Shown here: positions 1 through 5,743 of the stretch, piece by piece
How the letters are laid out: each line of letters starts with the position of its first letter
Position numbering within the stretch: the stretch's first letter is position 1
Assembly: GCF_000284415.1 (NCBI RefSeq)
Contig: NC_017059.1
Coordinates: forward strand, 1,227,693-1,235,009
Direction of reading: 5' to 3'
From: Pararhodospirillum photometricum DSM 122
GTDB taxonomy: Bacteria; Pseudomonadota; Alphaproteobacteria; Rhodospirillales; Rhodospirillaceae
DNA length: 7,317 nt
Notes under the pieces: generated by a model
Database searches by the model: none
What the model was told of the DNA's origin: nothing
What the model saw: the letters and a program-made list of their open reading frames with translations, nothing else
Made by a program: the position numbers and the translations under genes

Positions 1-1
1 C

Positions 2-895
2 ACGGTGGAAACCCGGCCGGGCCAGGGGACCACCATCACGGTGCGCTTGCCGCTGTCGCTGGCGGTCATGCGGATTTTGTTGGTGGCGGCGGGGGGCGAG
101 GTCTTCGGCTTCACGGCCCAATCGGTGGCGGCCCTGTTGAGTGTACCGCGGGCGCGGCTTCTGACGGTGGCCGAGCGTGCGGCCATTGTGGTTGAAAACG
201 AGTTCGTGCCCGTGGTTCCGCTGGCCGATTTGGTGGGACGTCCTGGGGAGCGCGTCCACGGGGATTCCTTGCTCTTGGTGGTTGTCCGCGGTCGTCAGGA
301 AAAGCTGGGCCTCCTGGTAGATTCCCTGATCGATGAGGGGGATATGGTTCTTAAGGCCCTGCCCGACACCTTGCGCGGCCTGCCCCTGGTGGGAGGGTTG
401 GTGACAACGGGCAACGATACTCTGGTCAGCGTGTTGCACGCTCCTGCTTTATTGGACGCGGCGCGGCGCCAGCGCTCCGGGGCCGACCGTGCGGCGACGC
501 GAGACGCCCCTTCCCGGCCGGAGACCCAGGGCTTGCGGGTTCTGGTGGTGGACGATTCGCTCAATACCCGTGAAATCGAACGCGACGTCCTGGAAGCCCA
601 CGGCTACCAAGTGACCCTGGCCGAAGACGGGCGTGACGGCCTGCAAAAGGCCCTGGCCGGAGAGTTTGACGCGGTCCTGACCGACGTGGAAATGCCCGCC
701 ATGGATGGATTTACCCTGACCGCCTCCCTAAGACGTGAGGAGCGCTATCAAAACGTCCCCATTATTATTATCACATCCCGTGAAAAAGAAGAGGACAAAC
801 GTCGGGGGATCCAGGTCGGCGCCGATGCGTACATTGTCAAAGGGGACTTTGAACAGTCCAGTCTTGTTGATACTCTGAAGAGCCTGTTGGGCTGA
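2..895 (+). CDS. cheA: CheA-type hybrid histidine kinase with C-terminal receiver (5' truncated)
   Basis: This is the C-terminal part of a chemosensory histidine kinase; the gene runs in from upstream, so the GTG at 5 is internal and not a start. Residue numbers count from that GTG. Residues 6-20 (GQGTTITVRLPLSLA) are the end of a CheA-type ATPase domain, with the G-T-T strand leading into the CheW-like domain. Residues about 21-155 are the CheW-like (P5) domain that docks CheW and receptors. A short polar linker (about 156-175) leads to a complete receiver at 177-296 with acidic pair D183/D184, phospho-acceptor D227 (LTDVEMP), T257 and K279. By family knowledge, the kinase phosphorylates its P1 histidine under receptor control and passes phosphate to receivers. 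The CheA-REC layout is typical of WspE/FrzE-like alternative chemosensory systems. The ATPase core, dimerisation and P1 domains lie outside the window. Next gene starts 20 bp downstream. Confidence 0.93.
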   Translation, partial: TVETRPGQGTTITVRLPLSLAVMRILLVAAGGEVFGFTAQSVAALLSVPRARLLTVAERAAIVVENEFVPVVPLADLVGRPGERVHGDSLLLVVVRGRQEKLGLLVDSLIDEGDMVLKALPDTLRGLPLVGGLVTTGNDTLVSVLHAPALLDAARRQRSGADRAATRDAPSRPETQGLRVLVVDDSLNTREIERDVLEAHGYQVTLAEDGRDGLQKALAGEFDAVLTDVEMPAMDGFTLTASLRREERYQNVPIIIITSREKEEDKRRGIQVGADAYIVKGDFEQSSLVDTLKSLLG

Positions 896-915
896 CCCCG
901 GAAAAGGGCCTGAGC

Positions 916-1278
916 ATGAGAATTCTTGTTGTTGATGACGACCCACTCGCCGGAGAATTGGTGGGCGCTGTCCTGGAGGATGCAGGACACGACATCGTGC
1001 TGGCCGGCAACGCCATGGAAGCTCTCGATGCCCTGGAGGCGCCTGACGGGAAAATCCCGGACCTGATCATCTCCGACATGCACATGCCGGTGGTCAGTGG
1101 CATCGACCTGTTTCGCACCTTGCGCGACCAAAACCTCGACATCCCCTTTTTGCTGCTGACGGGTGATGATCCGGCCGGACTGTGGGCGGAGGAGCCGCGC
1201 CTGACCGGATGCCTGATGAAAGATGCCGCCTTGGAGGACGTCCTCCCCCAGGCCGTGGCGGATCTTCCAAACCGATAA
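916..1278 (+). CDS. CheY-like single-domain response regulator
   Basis: This is a 120-residue protein consisting only of a receiver domain. Visible phosphorylation-site residues are D7/D8, phospho-acceptor D54 (in ISDMHMP), T82 (LLTGDD) and K102 (LMKDA), so it should be phosphorylatable. There is no output domain, so it would act by protein contact (CheY-like) or as a phosphate sink. The stretch between T82 and K102 is less typical than in canonical CheY. It starts 20 bp after the hybrid kinase stop; an A/G-rich AAAAGGG lies about 8 bases before the ATG. Position in the operon suggests phosphorylation by the upstream CheA. Its target (motor, the downstream cyclase or another protein) cannot be told from sequence. 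Confidence 0.9.
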   Translation: MRILVVDDDPLAGELVGAVLEDAGHDIVLAGNAMEALDALEAPDGKIPDLIISDMHMPVVSGIDLFRTLRDQNLDIPFLLLTGDDPAGLWAEEPRLTGCLMKDAALEDVLPQAVADLPNR

Positions 1279-1289
1279 AGCCCACATCT

Positions 1290-1321
1290 GCGCCAAAGAA
1301 ACGGGGGCGCCAAAGAAACGG
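1290..1321 (+). repeat. Two direct copies of a 15-bp sequence between cheY-like and cyclase genes
   Basis: GCGCCAAAGAAACGG occurs at 1290-1304 and again at 1307-1321, separated by two G residues. The copies lie just after the receiver gene in the 158-bp gap before the cyclase start. They could be a tandem protein-binding site (17-bp phase, not an integral number of helical turns) or a small duplication. No function can be assigned. Confidence 0.7.
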
Positions 1322-1332
1322 TGTTGGGGTTG

Positions 1333-1390
1333 GCGCCCTGTTTAGGGGCGCTGGCTGGTTCCGGGGGACCCCGGCAAGGGGCCTTCGGCC
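1333..1390 (+). other. Cluster of short inverted repeats in the leader of the cyclase gene
   Basis: Three short self-complementary elements follow one another: GCGCCC/GGGCGC at 1333-1338 and 1346-1351, CCGGGG/CCCCGG at 1361-1366 and 1369-1374, and GGCC-TTC-GGCC at 1380-1390. None is followed by a T-run, so they do not look like intrinsic terminators. They could fold in the mRNA between the receiver and cyclase genes and affect relative expression, or simply reflect high GC content. Confidence 0.35.
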
Positions 1391-1436
1391 AAACGGCGGT
1401 TTGTGCCGAGGGACAACAGAAAGACGGACAGACGGA

Positions 1437-3152
1437 ATGACCACCACCCGCTCGCCCTCACTGCGCGAAAAAGTTCGTCAACTGCGACGGGTTTTTTTGG
1501 ACAAGCTGCCAGACAGTCTGACCGAGGCCCGGAGACACCTGGAAACCTTGTGCCAGACCCCCGATGATGACGACGCCTTGGAGGCCTTGTGCCGCCTTTT
1601 CCACGGGGTAAAGGGGACGGCGGCGTCTTTTGGCTTGCCCCGTCTGAGCGCCACGGCCGCCCAGATGGAAACCACCTTGCGTTTAGCACGCGACGGGGAT
1701 CCCGGGGACGGCCCATCCTCGCGCCGGGAGCGGCTGACGGCCCTGCTTCTGGCCTTGCCTGCGCTGCTTGATGGTTTTGCCCAGGGGATCGAGGACGCTA
1801 GGCGCCATCCCGAGGCCCTCGGGGTGGCCCCTCCCGCCCCCGATTTCGAGCGTTTTTCCGTGGTTCCGCGCAAGGACCGCAAGCGCATCTATGTCTGCGA
1901 TGACGAGGAATTGCAGGCCGAACAACTAAGTGCGCAACTGCGCTGTTTTGGCTACGCGGTCAGCATCTTTACCACGCCCGAGAGCCTGCGCGCCGCCGTG
2001 CTGTCGGTTCGTCCCGACGCCGTGGTGATGGACATCATCTTCCCCTCGGGCTCCAGCCTGGGCACCGACCTGATCGCCGGCTTACGCCGAGACATGCGGG
2101 CACCACCCCCGGTGGTGTTTGTCTCATCGCGCCGGGATTTCGATGCGCGTCTGCGCGCGGTCCAGGCGGGAGGCGAAGCGTATTTCGCAAAACCGATCAA
2201 GGCGATTGATTTAGTGGAGTGCCTTGACGGCCTGACCCTCAGCCAGGAGCCCGATCCGTACCGGGTGCTGGTGGTCGATGACGAGCCGGAAATCGCAACC
2301 TACCACAGCTTTATTCTGGAGCAGGTCGGCATGACCACCCGCCTGCTCCACGACCCTCGGCAAATCCTGGAAACCTTGAACGAGTTCAACCCCGATCTGG
2401 TCTTGATGGACATGTATATGCCCACTTGCACTGGTCGCGACCTGTCGCGACTGATCCGTCAGGTGCCCGAGTTCATCAGCCTGCCCATCGTTTTTCTGTC
2501 GAGCGAAACCGACAAGGTCAAACAGGTCTCAGCCCTGCGGGTGGGAGCGGAAGGGTTCTTGACCAAGCCGATCCAGCCAGAGGACCTGATCAGCGCCGTG
2601 GCCCTGCGGGCCGAACGGATGCGCACCTTGCGCTCCTTGATGGTTCGCGACAGCCTGACGGGGCTGTTTAACCACACGTTTATGTTGCAATTTCTGGAAT
2701 CGGCGATCAGCTCGGCCCGACGTGACGAAACCAAGCTCTGCTTGGTCATGATTGACGTGGACCGTTTCAAGATGGTCAACGACTCCTATGGGCATCCGGT
2801 GGGAGATCAAGTTTTGGTCGCCCTGGCCCGGCTGTTTCAACAACGGTTGCGAACGTCGGATACGGTCGGCCGGTACGGCGGCGAGGAATTTGCGGTCATC
2901 TTGCAAAACGTCGCCCCCACGGACGCCAAGGCCCTGATTGACGACCTGCGCGGTGATTTTGCCAAGATCCGCTTTGATACGGCCGGCCAAGAGTTCAATT
3001 GCACCTTTAGCGCCGGGGTCGCGGGCTTTTCCGGTCAGGAAACCGCCCACCTGCTGCTGGAACGGGCTGACCGGGCGCTGTACGACGCCAAGCGGGAGGG
3101 CCGTAACCGTGTTCTGATTGCCGAGGACGAACACCATGACACCATGCGCTGA
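1437..3152 (+). CDS. HPt-REC-REC-GGDEF diguanylate cyclase
   Basis: This is a 571-residue protein with four domains. Residues about 10-120 are an HPt domain with the phosphotransfer histidine at H56 (FHGVKGTAASFG). Receiver 1 is about 149-267 (D155/D156, phospho-acceptor D199, S230, K252). Receiver 2 is about 275-395 (D281/D282, D325, S355, K377). The GGDEF domain is about 400-562, with DSLTGLFN at 405-412, GGEEF at 481-485 and RTSD at 472-475, exactly five residues before GGEEF as in an inhibitory I-site. It should therefore make c-di-GMP from two GTP and be product-inhibited. REC-REC-GGDEF is the PleD layout, and the fused HPt is the unusual addition. I chose ATG 1437 because the HPt begins right after it. 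The frame is open another 85 codons upstream, but that part is low-complexity Gly/Arg/Pro and overlaps the receiver gene. The Shine-Dalgarno is weak. It overlaps the next gene by 17 bp. Confidence 0.94.
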   Translation: MTTTRSPSLREKVRQLRRVFLDKLPDSLTEARRHLETLCQTPDDDDALEALCRLFHGVKGTAASFGLPRLSATAAQMETTLRLARDGDPGDGPSSRRERLTALLLALPALLDGFAQGIEDARRHPEALGVAPPAPDFERFSVVPRKDRKRIYVCDDEELQAEQLSAQLRCFGYAVSIFTTPESLRAAVLSVRPDAVVMDIIFPSGSSLGTDLIAGLRRDMRAPPPVVFVSSRRDFDARLRAVQAGGEAYFAKPIKAIDLVECLDGLTLSQEPDPYRVLVVDDEPEIATYHSFILEQVGMTTRLLHDPRQILETLNEFNPDLVLMDMYMPTCTGRDLSRLIRQVPEFISLPIVFLSSETDKVKQVSALRVGAEGFLTKPIQPEDLISAVALRAERMRTLRSLMVRDSLTGLFNHTFMLQFLESAISSARRDETKLCLVMIDVDRFKMVNDSYGHPVGDQVLVALARLFQQRLRTSDTVGRYGGEEFAVILQNVAPTDAKALIDDLRGDFAKIRFDTAGQEFNCTFSAGVAGFSGQETAHLLLERADRALYDAKREGRNRVLIAEDEHHDTMR

Positions 3153-3666
3153 CGCCCCCCCCACCTTGGAGGCGATTTTGGCCCGGCGCCAGGGCGGGCC
3201 AGCAACCCCCGTGATTGATGTCAACGAACCCACCTTGAAGATGGTGGTTTTTGGCCTGGAGCGGGATCTTTTTGCCCTGCCGGGCGAGCAGGTCAGGGAA
3301 ATTTTACCGGGGACTCCGGCCTTTTTCCTCCCGGGATGCCCGAGCGGGGTGGAGGGGGTCTTGACTGTACGCGGCGATGTCGAGCCGGTGGTCTGCCTGC
3401 GTACCGTGCTCCGCTACCCCCCGCCGCCGGCCGGGCTGGGATCGCGGCTTTTGTTGGCGCAGGCGGCGGGGCTGCGCGCCGGCCTTCGGGTGGACCGGGT
3501 CACGGACGTGATGGACCTCCCGGCAAGCGCCTTACACCCCCCCCCGGCCACGACCAATGAGAGCCTGCGGCCCTGGGTGCGCGGTGTGTTTTTAGCGGAC
3601 GCCAAGCCGGTCACGGTTTTAGACGCCGAGGGTGTGTTCCAATGTCTCCAGCCGACGGAGACCTGA
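3136..3666 (+). CDS. cheW: CheW-like chemosensory adaptor
   Basis: This 176-residue protein has a CheW domain from about residue 35 to 170, after an N-terminal extension of roughly 30 residues. Recognisable family signatures are VVFGLERDLFALP, EQVREILPG (51-59), GVEGVLTVRGDVEPVVCLR (71-89) and the C-terminal VTVLDAEGVF strand. CheW couples chemoreceptors to the CheA P5 domain at the inner membrane array. ATG 3136 is preferred over an in-frame TTG at 3118 because GAGGA at 3123-3127 stands 8 bases before it. The start lies inside the end of the cyclase gene (17-bp overlap), which points to translational coupling. Which CheA it partners is inferred from position only. Confidence 0.88.
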   Translation: MTPCADAPPTLEAILARRQGGPATPVIDVNEPTLKMVVFGLERDLFALPGEQVREILPGTPAFFLPGCPSGVEGVLTVRGDVEPVVCLRTVLRYPPPPAGLGSRLLLAQAAGLRAGLRVDRVTDVMDLPASALHPPPATTNESLRPWVRGVFLADAKPVTVLDAEGVFQCLQPTET

Positions 3667-4034
3667 GGGTGGACACGCTGCCGGTGGTGCTGTGCCAGGT
3701 CGGCCCCTTGCGCGCGGCCTTTGAGGCACGGCGGGTGGAGGCTCTGGGACAGGTGAGCGGCGCTGAGGAACGGTTGGAGGATCTGCTGGGCCTGCCTCTG
3801 GCGGCTGGCGCCCGCCACTCGCTGGCCCTGCGCCCGGCCCGTGACGGCGAAGCGCCGCGCTGGCTTGAGGTGAGCGATCCGGTCTTGGAGAGCGTGAGCG
3901 AGACCGACATTTTGGCGGTGCCGGCCTTGCTCGCTCCCTTTTTGCGGGCCTACGCAATTGTGGCCCTGGGATGGACCCGAGGGGGTGTCGTTCTCTTTCT
4001 CGATCCCGACAAGCTCCCCCCGAAGGGTCCGTAA
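3642..4034 (+). CDS. Short divergent CheW-like protein
   Basis: This 130-residue protein resembles a reduced CheW domain. The N-terminal part (VVLCQVGPLRAAFEARRVEAL), a LEDLLGLPLA segment (45-54), a WLEVSDPVLESV strand and the closing GGVVLFLDPDKL (113-124) follow the CheW/P5 order of strands. However, the central RGxxxPVxxLR signature seen in the preceding gene is missing and the protein is shorter than usual CheW (about 140-170). It starts inside the upstream cheW (25-bp overlap). An alternative GTG start at 3669, just after the cheW stop and with GGAGA 7 bases before it, would remove nine residues. Last gene of the operon; probably a second array adaptor, as Wsp-type systems also carry two CheW proteins. 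It could instead have lost receptor or kinase binding. Confidence 0.7.
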   Translation: MSPADGDLRVDTLPVVLCQVGPLRAAFEARRVEALGQVSGAEERLEDLLGLPLAAGARHSLALRPARDGEAPRWLEVSDPVLESVSETDILAVPALLAPFLRAYAIVALGWTRGGVVLFLDPDKLPPKGP

Positions 4035-4046
4035 CTCTTTCTATTA

Positions 4047-4086
4047 TCAAACAAAATTTCAACCTTCCGCCGCTTCCTGCGCGGAA
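4047..4086 (-). terminator. Possible terminator of the tetR-family gene
   Basis: On the minus strand a 6-bp stem (TTCCGC at 4086-4081, GCGGAA at 4070-4065, 10-base loop) is followed by GGTTGAAATTTTGTTTG. This lies 12 bp past the repressor stop codon. The stem is short and the T-run interrupted, so it is a weak candidate. No better terminator is visible for the convergent che operon. Confidence 0.35.
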
Positions 4087-4098
4087 ATCCTCTCCCCC

Positions 4099-4734
4099 TT
4101 ACTCGGCTGGAATGGCCAACCGGGGGGGGTCACGGGTCAAGGCGAAGCCAGCCCGGATCCGAGGCACCAACAAAGCCACCGTCTCCTCAAAAAACCGCTC
4201 CTCGTTCCCCGGCGCCGGGCGCAGATGGCTACGCAAGGGATTGTGTCGGCCAAAGGCGTTGCACTGGCCAATGACCCAGACCGCATCAACCAACACCTGA
4301 GGGTCGTCGGCCGGACAACCGACTTCGCGGGCCAGCAGCGCCGTCACCGCCCGGAAATGCGGATCCATCATCACCACCGGCTGCACCCCGGGAATCCCCG
4401 ACGAGGCGAGTTGCTCCCAGGCCAGCAGGCGGTGCAGCAAGGCCCGTTCCCCATCGGGCAACAGGTTCTCGCTCAGGAGATCGCGCACCAAGGCCTCCAG
4501 GGGATCGGGGGCACCCAGCCAGTCGGCCAGGGGGTTGTCACGAAAGCGGATCAAACGCGCCATGGCCTGACGCATCACCATTTCATACAGCTTGGCCTTA
4601 TTGCCAAAGTGATAGTTCACCGCCGCCTGATTGGCCCCGGCCCGATACACGATGGCCTGGATGGTCGCTCCATGGTAGCCACGATCGGCAAACTCTCGCG
4701 TCGCGGCTTCAATTAGACGCTCTTTGGTTGTCAT
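4099..4734 (-). CDS. TetR-family transcriptional regulator, CerR/CecR-like
   Basis: This 211-residue protein starts with a typical TetR helix-turn-helix: RLIEAATREFADRGYHGATI, then AIVYRAGANQAAVNYHFGNKAKLYE (residues about 28-52), where the YHFGNK motif marks the DNA-binding domain. The C-terminal ligand/dimer domain, with WVIGQCNAF and downstream RP-rich helices, resembles the CerR/CecR (DUF1956) subgroup; this subgroup call is from memory of the pattern and less sure than the family. Such proteins repress neighbouring genes until a small ligand binds. It is transcribed divergently from the EF-hand gene, with 172 bp between start codons, so it may control that gene and itself. The start is the only good ATG; the nearest purine-rich AGGGG is 12 bases upstream, too far for a normal Shine-Dalgarno. 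The ligand is unknown. Confidence 0.9.
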   Translation of the reverse strand: MTTKERLIEAATREFADRGYHGATIQAIVYRAGANQAAVNYHFGNKAKLYEMVMRQAMARLIRFRDNPLADWLGAPDPLEALVRDLLSENLLPDGERALLHRLLAWEQLASSGIPGVQPVVMMDPHFRAVTALLAREVGCPADDPQVLVDAVWVIGQCNAFGRHNPLRSHLRPAPGNEERFFEETVALLVPRIRAGFALTRDPPRLAIPAE

Positions 4735-4740
4735 GATTTC

Positions 4741-4768
4741 ATATTACCCCTCTATCAACTAACGCCAA
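4741..4768 (-). promoter_or_regulatory. Possible promoter of the tetR-family gene
   Basis: On the minus strand TTGGCG (4768-4763) and TAATAT (4746-4741) are separated by 16 bases. The -10-like box ends six bases before the ATG, so transcription would begin at or next to the start codon and give a leaderless mRNA. This would agree with the missing Shine-Dalgarno. Box matches are only fair. Confidence 0.3.
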
Positions 4769-4797
4769 GACGGCCGGATCCAACATGAAACCTTCCT

Positions 4798-4825
4798 TTG
4801 AAACCCGACTGTCCGTCCTTATTGC
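4798..4825 (+). promoter_or_regulatory. Possible promoter of the EF-hand gene
   Basis: TTGAAA (4798-4803) and the poor -10 match TATTGC (4820-4825) are 16 bases apart. Transcription would then start near 4832, just before the palindrome at 4840-4860. Support is weak, because this is simple pattern matching in a GC-rich genome. Confidence 0.25.
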
Positions 4826-4839
4826 ATGCAGATCTCACG

Positions 4840-4860
4840 CCGGAGAGAGCCTCTCTCCGG
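4840..4860. promoter_or_regulatory. Perfect 21-bp palindrome between tetR-family and EF-hand genes
   Basis: CCGGAGAGAG (4840-4849) and its exact reverse complement CTCTCTCCGG (4851-4860) flank a single C. Perfect 10-bp half-sites around one centre base suit binding by a dimeric repressor, and the element lies in the divergent region of a TetR-family gene, making it the best operator candidate. It is also close to the EF-hand start and could form an RNA hairpin, although a one-base loop would open several pairs. Confidence 0.55.
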
Positions 4861-4886
4861 TCCGTGCCCCAAACCGGGCCCGGACC
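4859..4886 (+). other. Stem-loop just upstream of the EF-hand ribosome binding site
   Basis: GGTCCG (4859-4864) pairs with CGGACC (4881-4886), and inside it GCCC (4866-4869) pairs with GGGC (4876-4879), leaving a T/C mismatch and a six-base loop. It ends 8 bases before the CGGAGG Shine-Dalgarno (4895-4900). As RNA it shares its first two bases with the 4840-4860 palindrome, so the two hairpins would be adjacent or slightly exclusive. It may influence translation or mRNA stability. Confidence 0.45.
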
Positions 4887-4906
4887 CCCGACAACGGAGG
4901 TTCACC

Positions 4907-5701
4907 ATGAACATCGAGGGTGCAAGCTCCTTGAGCTACAGCCTCCTCGCGGCGATCACGCAAAACCGCAGCGATGCGTTCAGCAAGCTCGACAGCGATA
5001 GCAGCGGTGGAGTGACCCTGGAAGAGCTGAAAACCGCCGGGCAAAACGTGCCGGGCGGCAACAATGCCTCATCGGTTGAAGCGCTGTTTACCCAGATGGA
5101 CACGGACGGCAACGGCGAAGTGTCGTCGTCCGAGTTCCAAACCTACCAAAGCAGCGCCCTTTCCAGTGACACGACCGGCTCACTCCTTCAGGCCCAGGAG
5201 GAAGCGGGCAATCCGTTGGCCCAGCTTATGGCCGCCCTGGATACGGATGACAGCGGACAGGTGAGCGAGGACGAGTTCACCGCTGCGGCCGGCGACGAAG
5301 ACAGCGAGGCGGTGGCGGCCGCGTTCGACGCCCTGGATACCGACCAGGATGGGGCCTTGACCACCGAAGAGCTGGCGGCGGCGGCCCCGCCTCCACCGCC
5401 ACCGGCGACCGAGACCAGCGCAAGCGATGAAAGTACCGAAACAGCCAGCAGTACGACGAGCAGCAGCGACAGCAGTAGCGACACAAGTGAGAGCACCTCG
5501 GCCTCGGGCGGCGGTGGTGGTGGCGGCGGCGCGGTGAGCGCCAGCAAGACCTACGACCCCCTGGACACCAACAAGGACGGGGTGGTCAGCGAGGCCGAGC
5601 GGCAAGCTGGCGCCCAGTCGATGATCCAGCGCTTTATCGCCGCCTATACTCAGGCGAGCACGGTTGCCTCGACGTCCTCGGCGAGCGCGGCCGTGGTCTA
5701 A
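4907..5701 (+). CDS. Five-EF-hand calcium-binding protein with low-complexity linker
   Basis: This 264-residue acidic protein has five canonical 12-residue EF-hand loops: D29-E40, D65-E76, D112-E123, D144-E155 and D220-E231. All have D at 1, G at 6 and E at 12, so all should bind Ca2+. Loops 1+2 and 3+4 are spaced 36 and 32 residues, as in paired calmodulin-like lobes. Loop 5 stands alone after a linker of six prolines (161-166), a Ser/Thr/Asp/Glu-rich stretch (about 167-200) and eight glycines (201-208). I see no Sec signal peptide or membrane segment, so it is cytoplasmic or exported by another route. ATG 4907 is chosen because CGGAGG stands six bases before it; the frame is open 27 codons upstream without such a site. 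It is divergent from the tetR-family gene. The specific role is unknown: calcium buffer or calcium-dependent adaptor are both possible. Confidence 0.9.
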   Translation: MNIEGASSLSYSLLAAITQNRSDAFSKLDSDSSGGVTLEELKTAGQNVPGGNNASSVEALFTQMDTDGNGEVSSSEFQTYQSSALSSDTTGSLLQAQEEAGNPLAQLMAALDTDDSGQVSEDEFTAAAGDEDSEAVAAAFDALDTDQDGALTTEELAAAAPPPPPPATETSASDESTETASSTTSSSDSSSDTSESTSASGGGGGGGGAVSASKTYDPLDTNKDGVVSEAERQAGAQSMIQRFIAAYTQASTVASTSSASAAVV

Positions 5702-5709
5702 CCCAGCAA

Positions 5710-5736
5710 GGCTGGGGAGGCGCGGCCTCCCCAGCC
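5710..5736. terminator. Strong hairpin between convergent EF-hand gene and bdhA
   Basis: GGCTGGGGAGGC (5710-5721) and its exact reverse complement (5725-5736) form a perfect 12-bp GC-rich stem with a three-base loop. It lies 8 bp after the EF-hand stop and 7 bp after the bdhA stop on the other strand, the expected place for a bidirectional terminator. Neither side carries a clear T-run (minus side TTGCTGGGTTAG), so termination may be inefficient, or the hairpin may mainly protect 3' ends. Confidence 0.7.
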
Positions 5737-5743
5737 CCCTCGG

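Noticed and set aside
1290..1321. CRISPR-like repeat
   Set aside because: There are only two 15-bp copies separated by two bases, with no spacers and no cas genes.
1182..1436. In-frame 85-codon N-terminal extension of the cyclase
   Set aside because: It overlaps the receiver gene, is Gly/Arg/Pro-rich low complexity with no domain, and the HPt domain begins just after ATG 1437.
1279..1436. A c-di-GMP (GEMM) riboswitch ahead of the cyclase
   Set aside because: Structured leader and CAAAG-like bases prompted the idea, but I cannot find the conserved GEMM core or its two-helix arrangement, and the region lies inside an operon.
3958..4716. Long plus-strand open frame opposite the TetR-family gene
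   Set aside because: It is antisense to a clear TetR coding region, Gln/His/Arg-rich and resembles no family I know; it is a GC-rich shadow frame.
5395..5540. Possible frameshift or recent expansion in the EF-hand linker
   Set aside because: The Pro6, Ser/Thr-rich and Gly8 stretches use mixed codons and the frame continues cleanly into the canonical fifth EF-hand, so the gene appears intact.
5188..5605. Minus-strand open frames opposite the EF-hand gene with poly-Pro and Ser/Leu runs
   Set aside because: These are mirror images of the Gly, Ser and Ala codon runs of the real EF-hand gene.
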